From Hymenobacter sp. YC55 (GTDB lineage: Bacteria > Bacteroidota > Bacteroidia > Cytophagales > Hymenobacteraceae): 64,000 bases of DNA. Shown in pieces: positions 8,047 to 17,408 of the stretch. The translations under genes and the position numbers were made by a program. Each line of letters begins with the position of its first letter. Position 1 is the stretch's first letter. The stretch lies in assembly GCF_029433095.1 (NCBI RefSeq), contig NZ_JARNTX010000002.1, positions 1,240,001 to 1,304,000 of the forward strand. Reading direction: 5' to 3'. Below the pieces are notes generated by a model. That model ran no database searches. It was not told the DNA's origin and was given only the letters and a program-made list of their open reading frames with translations.

Positions 8047-8667
8047 AAGGCAGAAAACACGGATGAAGATCGGCGTAAAAATAGACCCTAGATTTCGCAG
8101 ATTAAATGCTTCGTGTAGATTACGCTAAATTCAGTCAACCAATCGCCCACTAAGCTGCGTAGACAGAGAAGCTAGCAGCCCGGGGCAGGAATAGGTAAGC
8201 TGCCAGAGCACCGCAAATAAGAGGCTGGCCTTAATGCAAACCGGTTTTTATCCGTGCTCTAGGAATTTTCAACGCTATGGGTGGTGGCTCTAAAGGCTGC
8301 GTTGCGGTAGCGCTGAGCTAGTTTACTTCTGCCATCCATCTAAATTTCAACGATATCAGCATCCATGACTAATTTTTCTGCGTAAAGGAGCTTATTCTGC
8401 AAAATATGCGTTCCGATTTGGCAGTTCATCTGTATTAGATTAACATTGCGCTAACAAGTCGGCAGCTGATGTCGGGTTCTCGGTAGTTTTATAACATCCG
8501 GCCCGCGGTTATTTTCCAGCGCTACTCCCGTTACACTCCCTCCGTTTCGTCCTGAAATCTCCGTGCTGTATGCCGCCCTGCGGCTCCGAGGTATTGCCCG
8601 ATGTTGTTGGCAATGTACCACTGTTGGCGTGCTCCGCTTTTGATTTTTTTCTCCCCTCATTGCCTCT
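8047..8667. other. Intergenic region between serS and rho, no gene seen
   Basis: About 620 bases between divergent genes. I find no convincing protein gene, tRNA or known riboswitch. It must hold the serS promoter (reverse) and the rho promoter and leader (forward). The last 200 bases would form a long rho leader, which is common where Rho regulates itself; this is inference. Confidence 0.5.
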
Positions 8668-11031
8668 ATGTACACTATTGAAGAGTTGAAGGACCGGCTG
8701 CTTTCCGACTTAAAGGAAATTGCAGAAGAACTCAACGTCGGTAATTTTAAAAAGCTCAGCAAGCAGGATCTCATCTATAAGATTCTCGATCAGCAAGCCG
8801 TTATTCCCGCCGATAAGCTCCCCCCTAAAATTAAGCCCAGCGGCAATGGCAAGGCCCGTTCAGAGCAGCCATTCTCTGATGTAGCAGTTGCCGACGAACC
8901 AGTTGTTGCAACCCCTGAAGTAGCCAACCAAGTGGTGGCTGCTGTGCGCTCTGCTGCCCCCGCTCGCGCAACGGCTCCAGCTCGCACTGCCGCCCCTGCT
9001 CGAGCAGCAGCTCCGGCTCGGCCAGCCCGCACGAAGGCTGCCCCGGCTCTAGCGCCAGTAGCAGAAGCTGCGCCAGCCCCCGCCGAAGCGCCTGCAGTCG
9101 AGGCACCAGTAGCCGTAGAAGCTCGCCCTGAGCCAGAAGCGCCTGCTGCCGTAGCAGCCCCTGATGCACCAGCCGCAGTAGCACCAACGGAAGTGGCCGC
9201 GCCAGCCCCCGAAACACCAGCTGAGCGTCCAATCAAGGCATTCCAACGGCCAGAGCGTCGCCCGCGCGAAGCCAATAACCGCGGCAACCGCCCCGCTGCT
9301 CCCGAAGCGCCAGTTGAGACAGTTGATGCACCCGCTGCTGACGCCCCCACCTTGGAGGCTGCCGTAGAAAGGGCCCCCTTCTTGCCACCAGCCGCGGCCG
9401 AAGTTGCACCGGATGCTCCTGATACAACAGCCGTTGCTACTACGGATGCGCCAGCACCTGTAGCACCACCAGCACCTCGTATCTTCCGGCCTGAGCAGAA
9501 CGGTAATACGCAGCGCCCGCCGCGCGACCAGCCCCGTGAGCGCGAGTTCCGTGGCGACCGAGACCAAAACCAAACCCCACGTGACCTGCGCGGCGACCAG
9601 CCCCGCGAAGCTCGTCCCGCAGTATCGCCCGACGTAGCACGCAACGGTGACGGCCGCAGTGCCGATGGCGTCCGCGACATGCGCGACTATCGGAACGAGC
9701 CTCGCACCGGTGACCAGCCACAACGCGACCAAAACCGTTTGCCCCGCGACCCGCAGGCACCCCGCGACCTGCAAGGTCGCCCGGACCGGGAGCAGCGCCG
9801 CGAAGACCGGTACGCAGCGCGCGAATTGCAGCGTCAGCAGCGCCAGGAGGCAAACGGCCAAGCTCGCCTTGAAAGCAACAGTCAGCAGCAACAGCCCCGC
9901 CCGCGCAACGATTTCGACATTACTATTTCGGGTGAAGGTACCTTGGAAATGATGCCCGATGGCGGTTATGGCTTCCTGCGCAGCCCGTTCTACAACTACA
10001 TGGCCTCGCCCGACGACATTTATGTGGCGCCGGCACAAGTGAAGCAATTCTCGTTGAAAGCCGGTGATACCGTAAAATGCACGATTCGGCCACCCCGCGA
10101 AGGCGAAAAATACTACGCCTTAGTAGGAGTGGACAGCATCAACGGCCGCGCTATGGAAGAAGCCCGCGACCGGGTGCCCTTCAATAGCCTCACGCCTTTG
10201 TTTCCCGAGGAGCGCCTGAAGCTAACTACCAAGTCCGGTCTTTACAGCACTCGGATTCTTGACTTGTTCGCCCCCATCGGCAAAGGGCAGCGTGGTTTGA
10301 TTGTGGCCCAGCCCAAAACGGGTAAGACGGTGTTGTTGCAGGAAATTGCAAATGCTATTTCTGAAAACCACCCTGAGGTGTACCTCATGATCTTACTGAT
10401 CGATGAGCGCCCCGAAGAAGTAACGGACATGACTCGCTCGGTGAAAGCCGAAGTACTTAGCTCCACCTTCGACGAGACTCCTGACCGACACGTGAAAATC
10501 ACCAGCATTGCGCTAGACAAAGCCAAGCGCTTGGTGGAATGCGGCCATGACGTTGTGATTCTGCTCGACTCCATCACCCGTTTGGCTCGTGCTTATAACG
10601 CTGTGCAGCCTGCTTCTGGTAAGATCCTGTCGGGTGGTGTGGACGCCAATGCCTTGCACAAGCCGAAGCGCTTCTTCGGAGCGGCTCGGAACGTGGAAGA
10701 TGGCGGTTCATTAACCATCATTGCTACGGCGCTCATCGAAACCGGCTCTAAAATGGACGAGGTTATTTTCGAGGAGTTCAAGGGCACCGGCAACATGGAA
10801 CTGCAGTTGGACCGTAAGCTGGCCAACAAACGCATCTTCCCAGCTATCGACGTACCCGCATCAGGTACCCGCCGCGAAGACTTGCTGATGAGCAAGGACG
10901 AGCTAAGCCGTATTTGGGTGCTTCGTAAGTTTATGGCCGACATGACCCCTTCAGAAGCAATGGAGTTCTTGAAGGACCGCATGAAGGGTACCCGAGACAA
11001 CTTGGAGTTCTTGGTATCGATGAACGGCTAA
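8668..11031 (+). CDS. rho: Transcription termination factor Rho with long insert
   Basis: 787 residues, against about 420 for E. coli Rho. Residues 1-45 are the Rho N-terminal helical domain (MYTIEELKDRLLSDLKEIA). Residues about 60-410 are low complexity: first Ala/Pro/Val/Glu-rich, then Arg/Asp/Gln/Asn-rich. After that come the RNA-binding cold-shock fold (DGGYGFLRS near 431), and the RecA-type ATPase with Walker A QPKTGKT (548-554, Lys553), Walker B VVILLDSITRLARAY and the C-terminal KFMADMTPSEAMEF. Rho is a hexameric helicase that ends untranslated transcripts. Long disordered inserts are known in Bacteroidota Rho and have been linked to condensate formation. The 25-bp inverted repeat just after the gene may end it. 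Confidence 0.97.
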   Translation: MYTIEELKDRLLSDLKEIAEELNVGNFKKLSKQDLIYKILDQQAVIPADKLPPKIKPSGNGKARSEQPFSDVAVADEPVVATPEVANQVVAAVRSAAPARATAPARTAAPARAAAPARPARTKAAPALAPVAEAAPAPAEAPAVEAPVAVEARPEPEAPAAVAAPDAPAAVAPTEVAAPAPETPAERPIKAFQRPERRPREANNRGNRPAAPEAPVETVDAPAADAPTLEAAVERAPFLPPAAAEVAPDAPDTTAVATTDAPAPVAPPAPRIFRPEQNGNTQRPPRDQPREREFRGDRDQNQTPRDLRGDQPREARPAVSPDVARNGDGRSADGVRDMRDYRNEPRTGDQPQRDQNRLPRDPQAPRDLQGRPDREQRREDRYAARELQRQQRQEANGQARLESNSQQQQPRPRNDFDITISGEGTLEMMPDGGYGFLRSPFYNYMASPDDIYVAPAQVKQFSLKAGDTVKCTIRPPREGEKYYALVGVDSINGRAMEEARDRVPFNSLTPLFPEERLKLTTKSGLYSTRILDLFAPIGKGQRGLIVAQPKTGKTVLLQEIANAISENHPEVYLMILLIDERPEEVTDMTRSVKAEVLSSTFDETPDRHVKITSIALDKAKRLVECGHDVVILLDSITRLARAYNAVQPASGKILSGGVDANALHKPKRFFGAARNVEDGGSLTIIATALIETGSKMDEVIFEEFKGTGNMELQLDRKLANKRIFPAIDVPASGTRREDLLMSKDELSRIWVLRKFMADMTPSEAMEFLKDRMKGTRDNLEFLVSMNG

Positions 11032-11057
11032 AGCCCGTTGCGTATTCTCGTTTGACG

Positions 11058-11156
11058 CGTCGTGGTGAGCTTGCCGAAGTATTTTGTTGGTATCACAGCC
11101 TTTTCTAGATAAAGGGTAATGCACTAACAAGATACTTCGGCAAGCTCACCACGACG
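11058..11156. repeat. 25-bp perfect inverted repeat downstream of rho
   Basis: Arms 11058-11082 and 11132-11156 are perfect complements separated by 49 bases. The arms contain AGCTTGCCGAAG, the core also present in the palindromic repeat at 57077-57239 (CTTCGGCAAGCT). It lies between the rho stop and the next start at 11187, with a T-run after the right arm, so it may also act as a terminator. Confidence 0.75.
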
Positions 11157-11186
11157 TTTTTACTGCTTTCTGTTCCTTTTTCTGCC

Positions 11187-11846
11187 ATGCTACAACCTGC
11201 TGCTCCCGACCGTCCCGAACTGCTTTATATTTTCGACCCCTTGTGTGGCTGGTGCTACGGCATGAGCCCGGTGCTAAAGCGAGTACAGCAAGAGTTTGCC
11301 GATCAGGTAGACGTATCGGTGCTGTGCGGCGGTATGGTAACAGGCGAGCAAGTAGAGCCAATTGGCAACGCGTGGAGCTATATCAGCGGCTCGTTGCAGC
11401 AAGTGGAAAAAGTAACGGGAGTAGAATTTGGTGAGGCTTTCCGAGCCTTAGGGGAGGAGGGAAGCTACGTGCAGGATTCCGAGCCGCCGAGTTGGGCCAT
11501 AACTGCCTTTCGCCAGCTCAACCAAGCCAATACGGCCAACTTTGCACACGCCGTGCAGTATGCGCATTTCCACGACGGTGCCGACCTGAACGAGCCTCAA
11601 ACCTATGTGCCGTTGGCAATAGCCAATGGCGTAGATGGCGCGGAATTCTTACGCCGCCTAGCATTGCCCGAAACCGCAACGGCCACTCGGCAGGAATTTG
11701 CGGCGGTAACTAAAATCGGCGTTCAGGGTTTTCCAACCGTAATTTTACGCGTAGGCAGCCAAGGCTATGTACTGACCCGCGGCTATCAGCCCTACGATGT
11801 ATTTGCTGACTCTTTGCGGCAGGCGCTGGAGCAAATTCAGTTATAA
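11187..11846 (+). CDS. DsbA-family thiol oxidoreductase
   Basis: 219 residues with a thioredoxin-fold start ELLYIFDPLCGWCYG; the redox pair is Cys20-Gly-Trp-Cys23. The cis-proline region is near GVQGFPTVIL (about 178-187). There is no signal peptide, so it acts in the cytosol, like the FrnE/DsbA-like group rather than periplasmic DsbA. Such proteins reduce or isomerise thiols, but the substrate is unknown. It ends 41 bases before the end of the convergent LacI gene. The start is preceded by the inverted repeat, so transcription probably begins right after it. Confidence 0.88.
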   Translation: MLQPAAPDRPELLYIFDPLCGWCYGMSPVLKRVQQEFADQVDVSVLCGGMVTGEQVEPIGNAWSYISGSLQQVEKVTGVEFGEAFRALGEEGSYVQDSEPPSWAITAFRQLNQANTANFAHAVQYAHFHDGADLNEPQTYVPLAIANGVDGAEFLRRLALPETATATRQEFAAVTKIGVQGFPTVILRVGSQGYVLTRGYQPYDVFADSLRQALEQIQL

Positions 11847-11887
11847 CCCGCTCCTTTGTACGCTCGACTGCCTAAAAGAAAACAGCG

Positions 11888-12949
11888 CTATTTGGTGGCT
11901 TCGGGCAATTGAACTTCACTACGGACAGATGATTGACGAACAATCAAGGAAGTGGGCAGCACAACAGTTTGCTGCGTGGTCGTCTGCCTGTCGTTGTGAT
12001 GTTTAAGCTCGTTCAAGAGAATGTCGATGACGTTCTTGGCAATGTTTTCCACCGGCTGCGCAATAACCGTGATGGCTGGCGTATAGAGGCGAAACAGGTC
12101 GTGGTCGTCGTAGGAAACAATAGCCAAGTCTTCGGGAATTCGCAGCTTCTGCTGTGTAATAACTTCGAGCCCGTAGATGCTCAGGTAGTTAGTGGAAAAG
12201 ATAATAGCGTCACAATCCCGATTTTCGCGAATGAAGCTGTGGATTTCCTCTAAGATGTTTTCGGGGTGTGTGGTGTCTACCCGCTTTATGCGTTGGGGGC
12301 GGCCATGTTCTTGCAAGGCTTGCACGTAACCCTCCAAGCGCGCTTCCATCTGTGTCTGTGTGGAGCCAGTCGTAACAAAGGCGATATTATTAAAGCCTTG
12401 TTCAAGCAAGTGTTGCGTGGCCTCATACATGCCTTTAGCTCCATCTACTACAATGTAATTGGTAGTCAATTCGGGCAGGTACCGGTCGAAGAGCACGACC
12501 GGAATGTTCTCGTGCAGGATAGTGCTTATTTGATCCTCAAGGCCTTCAGACGGCACTATGATGTACCCATCAACGTGCCGGTCTTGGAACATAGAAATCA
12601 GTTCTTTGGCCTTGGTGGTATCGTTATCGGTGCTGCAATAAATGATTCGATACCCCCGCTCGAAAGCTTGCTTCTCGATCAGCCAAGCAACAGTAGCAAA
12701 GAAGGGATTGGAAATATCTTCCACCACCAAGCCAATTACGTGCGTTTTGCCGGTGCGCAGGCTTTTGGCCAAATGATTGGGCTTATAGCCCACTTCCTCG
12801 ACGTAAGCTAGCACCCGTTGCGCTAACGCGTCGCTAATACGGCTCTGCTTGGCTTTTCCGTTGAGTACTAATGAAACTGTTGCAATGGACACATCTAGGT
12901 GGCGGGCAATATCGTGGATCAAAGTCCGCTTCTTCACCTTACTGCTCAT
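11888..12949 (-). CDS. LacI-family transcriptional regulator
   Basis: 353 residues. The N-terminal helix-turn-helix IHDIARHLDVSIATVSLVLNG (about 10-30, read in two parts) with the hinge helix near LAKSLRTGKT is standard LacI. A periplasmic-binding-protein-like sensor domain follows (VIGLVVEDISNPFFATVAW near 70-90). It binds palindromic operators and a sugar or sugar phosphate. It lies downstream of the ROK kinase on the same strand, with 197 bases between and its own promoter box, so it probably controls sugar uptake or use including that kinase. The inducer cannot be read from the sequence. Confidence 0.95.
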   Translation of the reverse strand: MSSKVKKRTLIHDIARHLDVSIATVSLVLNGKAKQSRISDALAQRVLAYVEEVGYKPNHLAKSLRTGKTHVIGLVVEDISNPFFATVAWLIEKQAFERGYRIIYCSTDNDTTKAKELISMFQDRHVDGYIIVPSEGLEDQISTILHENIPVVLFDRYLPELTTNYIVVDGAKGMYEATQHLLEQGFNNIAFVTTGSTQTQMEARLEGYVQALQEHGRPQRIKRVDTTHPENILEEIHSFIRENRDCDAIIFSTNYLSIYGLEVITQQKLRIPEDLAIVSYDDHDLFRLYTPAITVIAQPVENIAKNVIDILLNELKHHNDRQTTTQQTVVLPTSLIVRQSSVRSEVQLPEATK

Positions 12950-12974
12950 GTTAGGACGGCTGAGTGATAATCTT

Positions 12975-12982
12975 CAAAAGTA
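12975..12982 (-). promoter_or_regulatory. -7 box of LacI gene
   Basis: On the reverse strand this reads TACTTTTG, matching TAnnTTTG, 25 bases before the start codon. A TTG at 12995-12997 is near the place for a -33 element. Confidence 0.45.
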
Positions 12983-13146
12983 AAACAATTACGGCAAGGG
13001 TCTTCAAGCAGTAGGAATAATGCCCTCACAGTAATTTTATGTCTTAGAAGCTTTTATATCACTTATGGCCCTCAGAACTCTGATGCTCGGTAAAAAATAC
13101 CTGGCTGCTAGCTTATGTAATAATGGGAGTTTTTGGCGTGAAATTG

Positions 13147-14178
13147 TTAGGCAACCAAATACGCGGCACCAAATACGCCAGCGCTGTCGCCTAGCATAGG
13201 CTTCACGACGGGGGCCGCAAACTGCTGATCAATGATGTACTGCTTGATATTAGCGACGCCAGTGGTATAAAGTTCTGGAATGTTGCCGACCCCGCCCCCA
13301 ATCACAATTACCTCCGGGTCGAGTATGTTTACGAGGGTGCTCAAGGCCAAGCCAAAATAGTGTGTTAGCCGGTCCAGCGTCTGCACCGCAGCCGGATCAG
13401 TGCCCGCGCTAGCCCGCTGCATGATATCCTTGAGGGGCAACTTCTCACCACTCTTTTCAGTGTAGAAGCGCTCCAAGGCCGGACCTGCCAATATACTTTC
13501 GATGCAGCCTGTTTTACCGCAAAAGCAGGTTTTGCCTTCTGTTTCGCCCAAATAGTTGTGGCCCCATTCCCCGGCAATGCCGTGGAAGCCTTCAATTACT
13601 TGCCCATTCACAATGAGCCCGCCCCCCACACCAGTGCCCAGAATGATACCAAACACCACTCTTGCTTCAGGAAACTGCTCTTTCACTACGCCCAAGCGGG
13701 TTTCAGATAAAGCAAAACAGTTTGCATCGTTGGCAATAACTACCTGCTGGTTTAGTAACTGCTCCAGGTCTGCTTTCAAAGGGCGCCCATTCAGGGCCGT
13801 CGTGTTACAGTTCTTCATCAGCCCCGATTTCGGAATCATGGTTCCTGGGGTGCCAATACCGATCTTGTCGGGCCGGTAGCCTGCTTCCTTTTCCATCCGC
13901 TCGACCAGCAACTGCACTTGCCGAAGCATGTGTTCATATCCTTGGCTAGCTTCGGTAGGCACTCGGTCACGAAACAACACCTCTGGTTCCGCTGCCGACC
14001 GCAAAATCACTCCTTCAATCTTGGTGCCGCCTAGGTCTAACCCCCACAGATTCTGGCTTTTGTTGAAGTGGGGTGCTGTCTGCTCACTCGGTGCAACAAG
14101 CGTTTGTTGCTTTGTAGGTAGCACTGAGGCTGCGGTAGTATACTCTCTCATGTTGTCGGCTCTAGGGCTGAAGGCCAT
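13147..14178 (-). CDS. ROK-family sugar kinase
   Basis: 343 residues. The ATP-binding phosphate-1 motif LDLGGTKIEG is near residue 48, followed by VIANDANCFAL, a GTGVGGG loop and the ROK zinc site CFCGKTGC with a following Glu (about 217-226). ROK kinases phosphorylate glucose, fructose, N-acetylglucosamine or similar sugars in the cytosol; there is no DNA-binding domain, so it is an enzyme and not a repressor. The about 40-residue extension before the kinase core is unusual, and the ATG at 14149-14151 (MREYTT) is a possible later start. The LacI gene follows, suggesting shared control. Confidence 0.92.
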   Translation of the reverse strand: MAFSPRADNMREYTTAASVLPTKQQTLVAPSEQTAPHFNKSQNLWGLDLGGTKIEGVILRSAAEPEVLFRDRVPTEASQGYEHMLRQVQLLVERMEKEAGYRPDKIGIGTPGTMIPKSGLMKNCNTTALNGRPLKADLEQLLNQQVVIANDANCFALSETRLGVVKEQFPEARVVFGIILGTGVGGGLIVNGQVIEGFHGIAGEWGHNYLGETEGKTCFCGKTGCIESILAGPALERFYTEKSGEKLPLKDIMQRASAGTDPAAVQTLDRLTHYFGLALSTLVNILDPEVIVIGGGVGNIPELYTTGVANIKQYIIDQQFAAPVVKPMLGDSAGVFGAAYLVA

Positions 14179-14876
14179 TCACCTCCGTAAAGTGTCTAAA
14201 CGATGAGGTGTCGGCTAATTCGTTCTAGTGATTGTGAATAGAAGGCGTAGTGAATACCTTCTTATTGGACTGATGTTACTTGTTTGCTTACTAAATTTTT
14301 AAATAGCTAAGAAGTTATTGCGGCACTGTTGCATAGTAGTAACGGGTAAAGATTGATAGTTATTTTACTCATTATCAGATCATTATTCATTAGCAAGCTG
14401 TCCGGTTTCTTTGCAAATAGGTGTTATAATTGCTAAAAGCTTTTAGCTTGGCTTGGCAATATAAGAACGCCTATTTGGCTTACCAATGATTTCCCTTTTT
14501 GGGCTTTAGTTGCATCTACTACAGTAACATGCAAATCAAGCGAAGTAGGTTATGGGATGTCCACGAACCGACATTTTCTGTTGGCACGATGAAGCCAAGC
14601 ACGTATTTAACGCGCTTATCTACAGCATTACAGCGTTGGAAATAAAGACAGTGCTGCCAGCCCGTCAACGAGCAGACTAAACAGGGCTGCGCCTAGCTCG
14701 CATGCAGGTTGGACGAGTTTCACGCTCTGTTAGTCTTGAAGGTGATATTGTTACTTATCGACGACTATGACTCTATCGCATACCACTTGATTCATAAAAC
14801 CAGTAGGCGCGAATAAAGCTAGTTGATATAGTGTCCGAGCTTTTGAAGGTCTGCTCGCAGCCGAACTTTTATACTA
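14179..14876. other. Intergenic region upstream of ROK gene
   Basis: About 700 bases, AT-richer than the flanks, with no convincing gene. It carries the perfect palindrome at 14432-14447. It must contain the ROK promoter. I see nothing else I can support. Confidence 0.5.
14432..14447. promoter_or_regulatory. 16-bp perfect palindrome, possible LacI-type operator
   Basis: GCTAAAAGCTTTTAGC is a perfect 16-bp palindrome about 255 bases before the ROK start. LacI-family operators are palindromes of about this size, and a LacI gene is two genes away. The distance and the lack of a second copy keep this tentative. Confidence 0.3.
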
Positions 14877-15500
14877 TTAGCTACCGCCGCCGGGTAGATG
14901 TACTACTTGCTTGGTGCGCGGAGCCCAGGCAATGCGACGACGGTCTTCTTTGCCAACCAAATACGTGAAGCTAACAGCGTCTGGTCGCTTAAGTAGGTCG
15001 TCCCAGGTAGCGCGGTCGATGGTGCCATCCGTTGGGTAGGAGTCCTTGGCTGTAAGAGCAGGGGTGCTAAAATTCTTATCGCTGAAAAACTCATCCATGC
15101 GGCGACGAATGTAGGCTTCGCGCTCGGCGGCGGATGCAGTAGGAGTTTTCATTTCGTACACCATGGCCGCTTCCAAAGCTTCTGCGGCTAGCATTTCGCG
15201 GAAGATGACCTGCCCATTGCTATCGGTGATAGTGAAAGTGGCCTCACCGGTTAGTGCATCCTTGCCGCGCATTACCAGCCGGAACTCGTCGGGGGAACCA
15301 GGAGCAGAGAAAATGTGACGCTTAGTTACTGTCTTTAAGGTGTCGGACTGCGCGTTGGCGGCTGTGGCACGCGTCGTATCCATCGGCTCTAACTGAGTTG
15401 CAGTGTCGGCCGTGGATGTGGTGGTAGAGGCCTGCCGTGTATCGGGGGTGGAACAGGCAGCAACGAATCCGAGCAGAAAAAGCAATAAGGTGGAGCGCAT
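14877..15500 (-). CDS. Lipoprotein, unknown
   Basis: 207 residues from the ATG at 15498-15500, which gives a tight lipoprotein signal (MRSTLLLFLLGFVAAC, Cys16). A Thr/Ser/Ala-rich linker (about 17-55) leads to a domain with FRLVMRGKDALTG, FTITDSNGQVIF and ALEAAMVYEM, then an Arg-rich helix and a C-terminal VSFTYLVGKEDRRRIAW. It is probably periplasmic. It comes last in a reverse-strand run after UbiA, 82 bases away, so co-transcription is possible. I do not recognise the family. Confidence 0.72.
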   Translation of the reverse strand: MRSTLLLFLLGFVAACSTPDTRQASTTTSTADTATQLEPMDTTRATAANAQSDTLKTVTKRHIFSAPGSPDEFRLVMRGKDALTGEATFTITDSNGQVIFREMLAAEALEAAMVYEMKTPTASAAEREAYIRRRMDEFFSDKNFSTPALTAKDSYPTDGTIDRATWDDLLKRPDAVSFTYLVGKEDRRRIAWAPRTKQVVHLPGGGS

Positions 15501-15582
15501 GGTCATAGATACAATGGTAAGTGCCGACAATACGCGGTTTTGGGAGGTACTGTTTAGTTACAGGGTTACGGCTAGCACACAG

Positions 15583-16446
15583 TTACCACCACAGCATCAG
15601 GGCAAACGCTAAACTCATACACAACGACGAAACTTGGTTCATGCGCATCGTGTGCTCGAAATCGGCCGCCGCAGGATTTCGCCAAACGGCATAAGCCCAT
15701 TGCCCAAACAACGCTACTACTGGACCCGTAGCCACCAGAAAAATCAGGAGGTGGCGGGACTCGCCGCGAAGCCAGAGCGTGTATGCCAGCAAAGCTGCGC
15801 CTGCCAACAACCCAACGGCGGCAAACACAAAGGTACCCCGGATGCCGAGCCGTAAGCTCAGGGTTTGGTCGCCGCGGCGCGCGTCTTCCTGGTGTTGGTA
15901 GACCTGCGTGAGCGGATAGGAGCCGCACAAAAACAAGCTGCTGACAGTGGCTAGCAGCAGGTTCGTTTTATCGAGAAGAGCAGACTCCGTAGCGCCGACG
16001 CCTACTTGGGTCATCAGAAACGTGAAAGCTCCCTGGAACACTACGACCACCGCCGTGCTCAGCAGCGGATACTTTTTGAGCCGAATACCCTCGTAGCTAT
16101 ACGCCTTCGATACTAGCAGGTACACGGTTACCATCAGCCCAAACAATGGGCTTAGCAGCACCGCGCTAATTACGGCCAACGCATCGAACAGATACACCAA
16201 GTGCAGCAATTCCTGCGAGACTTTGGGAGGATGCTTAAGGCCCCCGATGCTGCCTTCGTCTCGGTCGTAGTAGGAGTTGTAGCCATTGGAAGCCGGATAC
16301 GCCAATAAGTGCAGTACTACAAACACGCCTACCGCCCGGCTTACGCTCAGGGGCTGGCGCAGGGCGCTAAGCCCAAACCAGTACACCGGCATCAGGTAAA
16401 CAGAAAATGGAATGCGCAGCAGCAAAAGCGCGCGACGGTAAGACAT
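15583..16446 (-). CDS. UbiA-family prenyltransferase
   Basis: 287 residues and about eight or nine membrane helices. I start at the ATG 16444-16446 (MSYRRALLLLRIPFS), since upstream codons encode an unlikely polar leader. The first Asp-rich motif is NGYNSYYDRDEGSIGG (about 60-75) and the second is YQHQEDARRGD (about 187-197); together they bind prenyl diphosphate with Mg. UbiA enzymes attach isoprenoid chains to aromatic or other acceptors in the cytoplasmic membrane. The upstream neighbour is a SAM methyltransferase, the typical next step on a prenylated ring, so the two may make one lipid. Acceptor unknown; this is not an obvious MenA. Confidence 0.88.
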   Translation of the reverse strand: MSYRRALLLLRIPFSVYLMPVYWFGLSALRQPLSVSRAVGVFVVLHLLAYPASNGYNSYYDRDEGSIGGLKHPPKVSQELLHLVYLFDALAVISAVLLSPLFGLMVTVYLLVSKAYSYEGIRLKKYPLLSTAVVVVFQGAFTFLMTQVGVGATESALLDKTNLLLATVSSLFLCGSYPLTQVYQHQEDARRGDQTLSLRLGIRGTFVFAAVGLLAGAALLAYTLWLRGESRHLLIFLVATGPVVALFGQWAYAVWRNPAAADFEHTMRMNQVSSLCMSLAFALMLWW

Positions 16447-16584
16447 TTTACAATTGCGGGTTTCGGTTCGCTTTTTTCTAGTCGAGGACAAGGTACGGGT
16501 TAGGCTCAGAACACAGCCGGGCGCAATCGCTGGAAAGAGCTTATCCATAGCACCCAGCAGACCATTGCCCGGTTGGCAGTTGTC

Positions 16585-17376
16585 TTAGCGCCTAGCGCGC
16601 GGCACCCCAATCAGGTAAGTTACCTCGGGCCCCCACCAATGCCGCACCTTGCCGGCCTGCCACTTGAAAGTGCCCTGTGGATCGGCACGGTGAGCTAGGG
16701 CCAGAAGCTGCGCTGGCGGGTACATCCGCAGAATAGAAACTGTGCCGTCCCAGATGGTGAAGAGCGGAATGAGCGGCACCAGATACGTGAAAAACAATCT
16801 ACTTAGGCGAAACGGCTGCATGAAAGGAGTGAACAGCAACTGCGCTACGGGCAGCACGGTCCAGGCCAAGAAGATTTCCAGCCAGTGTTTTCCAGCCCCT
16901 TCAAACACGCCAATACCTGCCTTCTGTCGAACGGCATCAGCGAGTATTGCCTCGGCCAACGGTGGCGGGAAATGGTGAAAAGCCGAGAATATGGCGCGAA
17001 ACCCGGCAAGAGTTGGCGGGACGGCCGTGGCATCAACGGGAGAAGCCTCGTAGGCTAGACCGGGGGTGCGGGCGGCTAGCAACTGCCACGCGGCGGGCTG
17101 CGGGTACAAGTCGGTGAGGGTGATGCGAGCCGTGGGCAAGCCTATTGTGTGCAGGCGGCGCAAAACCCCTTCGGTGCCCCCACCAGCACCGGCCCCTAGC
17201 TCTAAGAGGTCCGATGTTCCAGCTTGCGTCATGGCATCACGTAGCCGCGGCACTATGGGCTGATAGGTGCCTAGCAGCGAAATCATGAAGCGTAGGTAGT
17301 CCATCATTCCCGCCCGGATGACGCGCGGAAACCAAGGCAAATCTTCGAATTCGAATAGCTGGAGGCGAATTTTCAC
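16585..17376 (-). CDS. Class I SAM-dependent methyltransferase
   Basis: 263 residues. The SAM-binding motif I is LLELGAGAGGGTEG (about 57-70), followed by ITLTDLYPQP (motif II) and FSAFHHFPP (motif IV-like). After the Rossmann part, residues about 165-210 are hydrophobic (WTVLPVAQLLFTPF ... FFTYLVPLIPLF), suggesting membrane attachment, which suits a lipid substrate. It lies between a membrane protein gene (32 bases) and the UbiA gene (138 bases), all on the same strand. Methylation of the UbiA product is a plausible inference and nothing more. Confidence 0.85.
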   Translation of the reverse strand: MKIRLQLFEFEDLPWFPRVIRAGMMDYLRFMISLLGTYQPIVPRLRDAMTQAGTSDLLELGAGAGGGTEGVLRRLHTIGLPTARITLTDLYPQPAAWQLLAARTPGLAYEASPVDATAVPPTLAGFRAIFSAFHHFPPPLAEAILADAVRQKAGIGVFEGAGKHWLEIFLAWTVLPVAQLLFTPFMQPFRLSRLFFTYLVPLIPLFTIWDGTVSILRMYPPAQLLALAHRADPQGTFKWQAGKVRHWWGPEVTYLIGVPRARR

Positions 17377-17408
17377 CTGCCTAAGTACGCATAAACAGCT
17401 GTAAACGG

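Noticed and set aside
8790..9680. Long reverse-strand open frame over the rho insert
   Set aside because: It mirrors the Ala/Pro-rich codons of rho in another frame; composition (Ala, Ser, Gly, Thr only) is not that of a real protein.
9049..10047. Second reverse frame over rho
   Set aside because: Same cause: high-GC shadow of the low-complexity insert; no start context or homology-like motifs.
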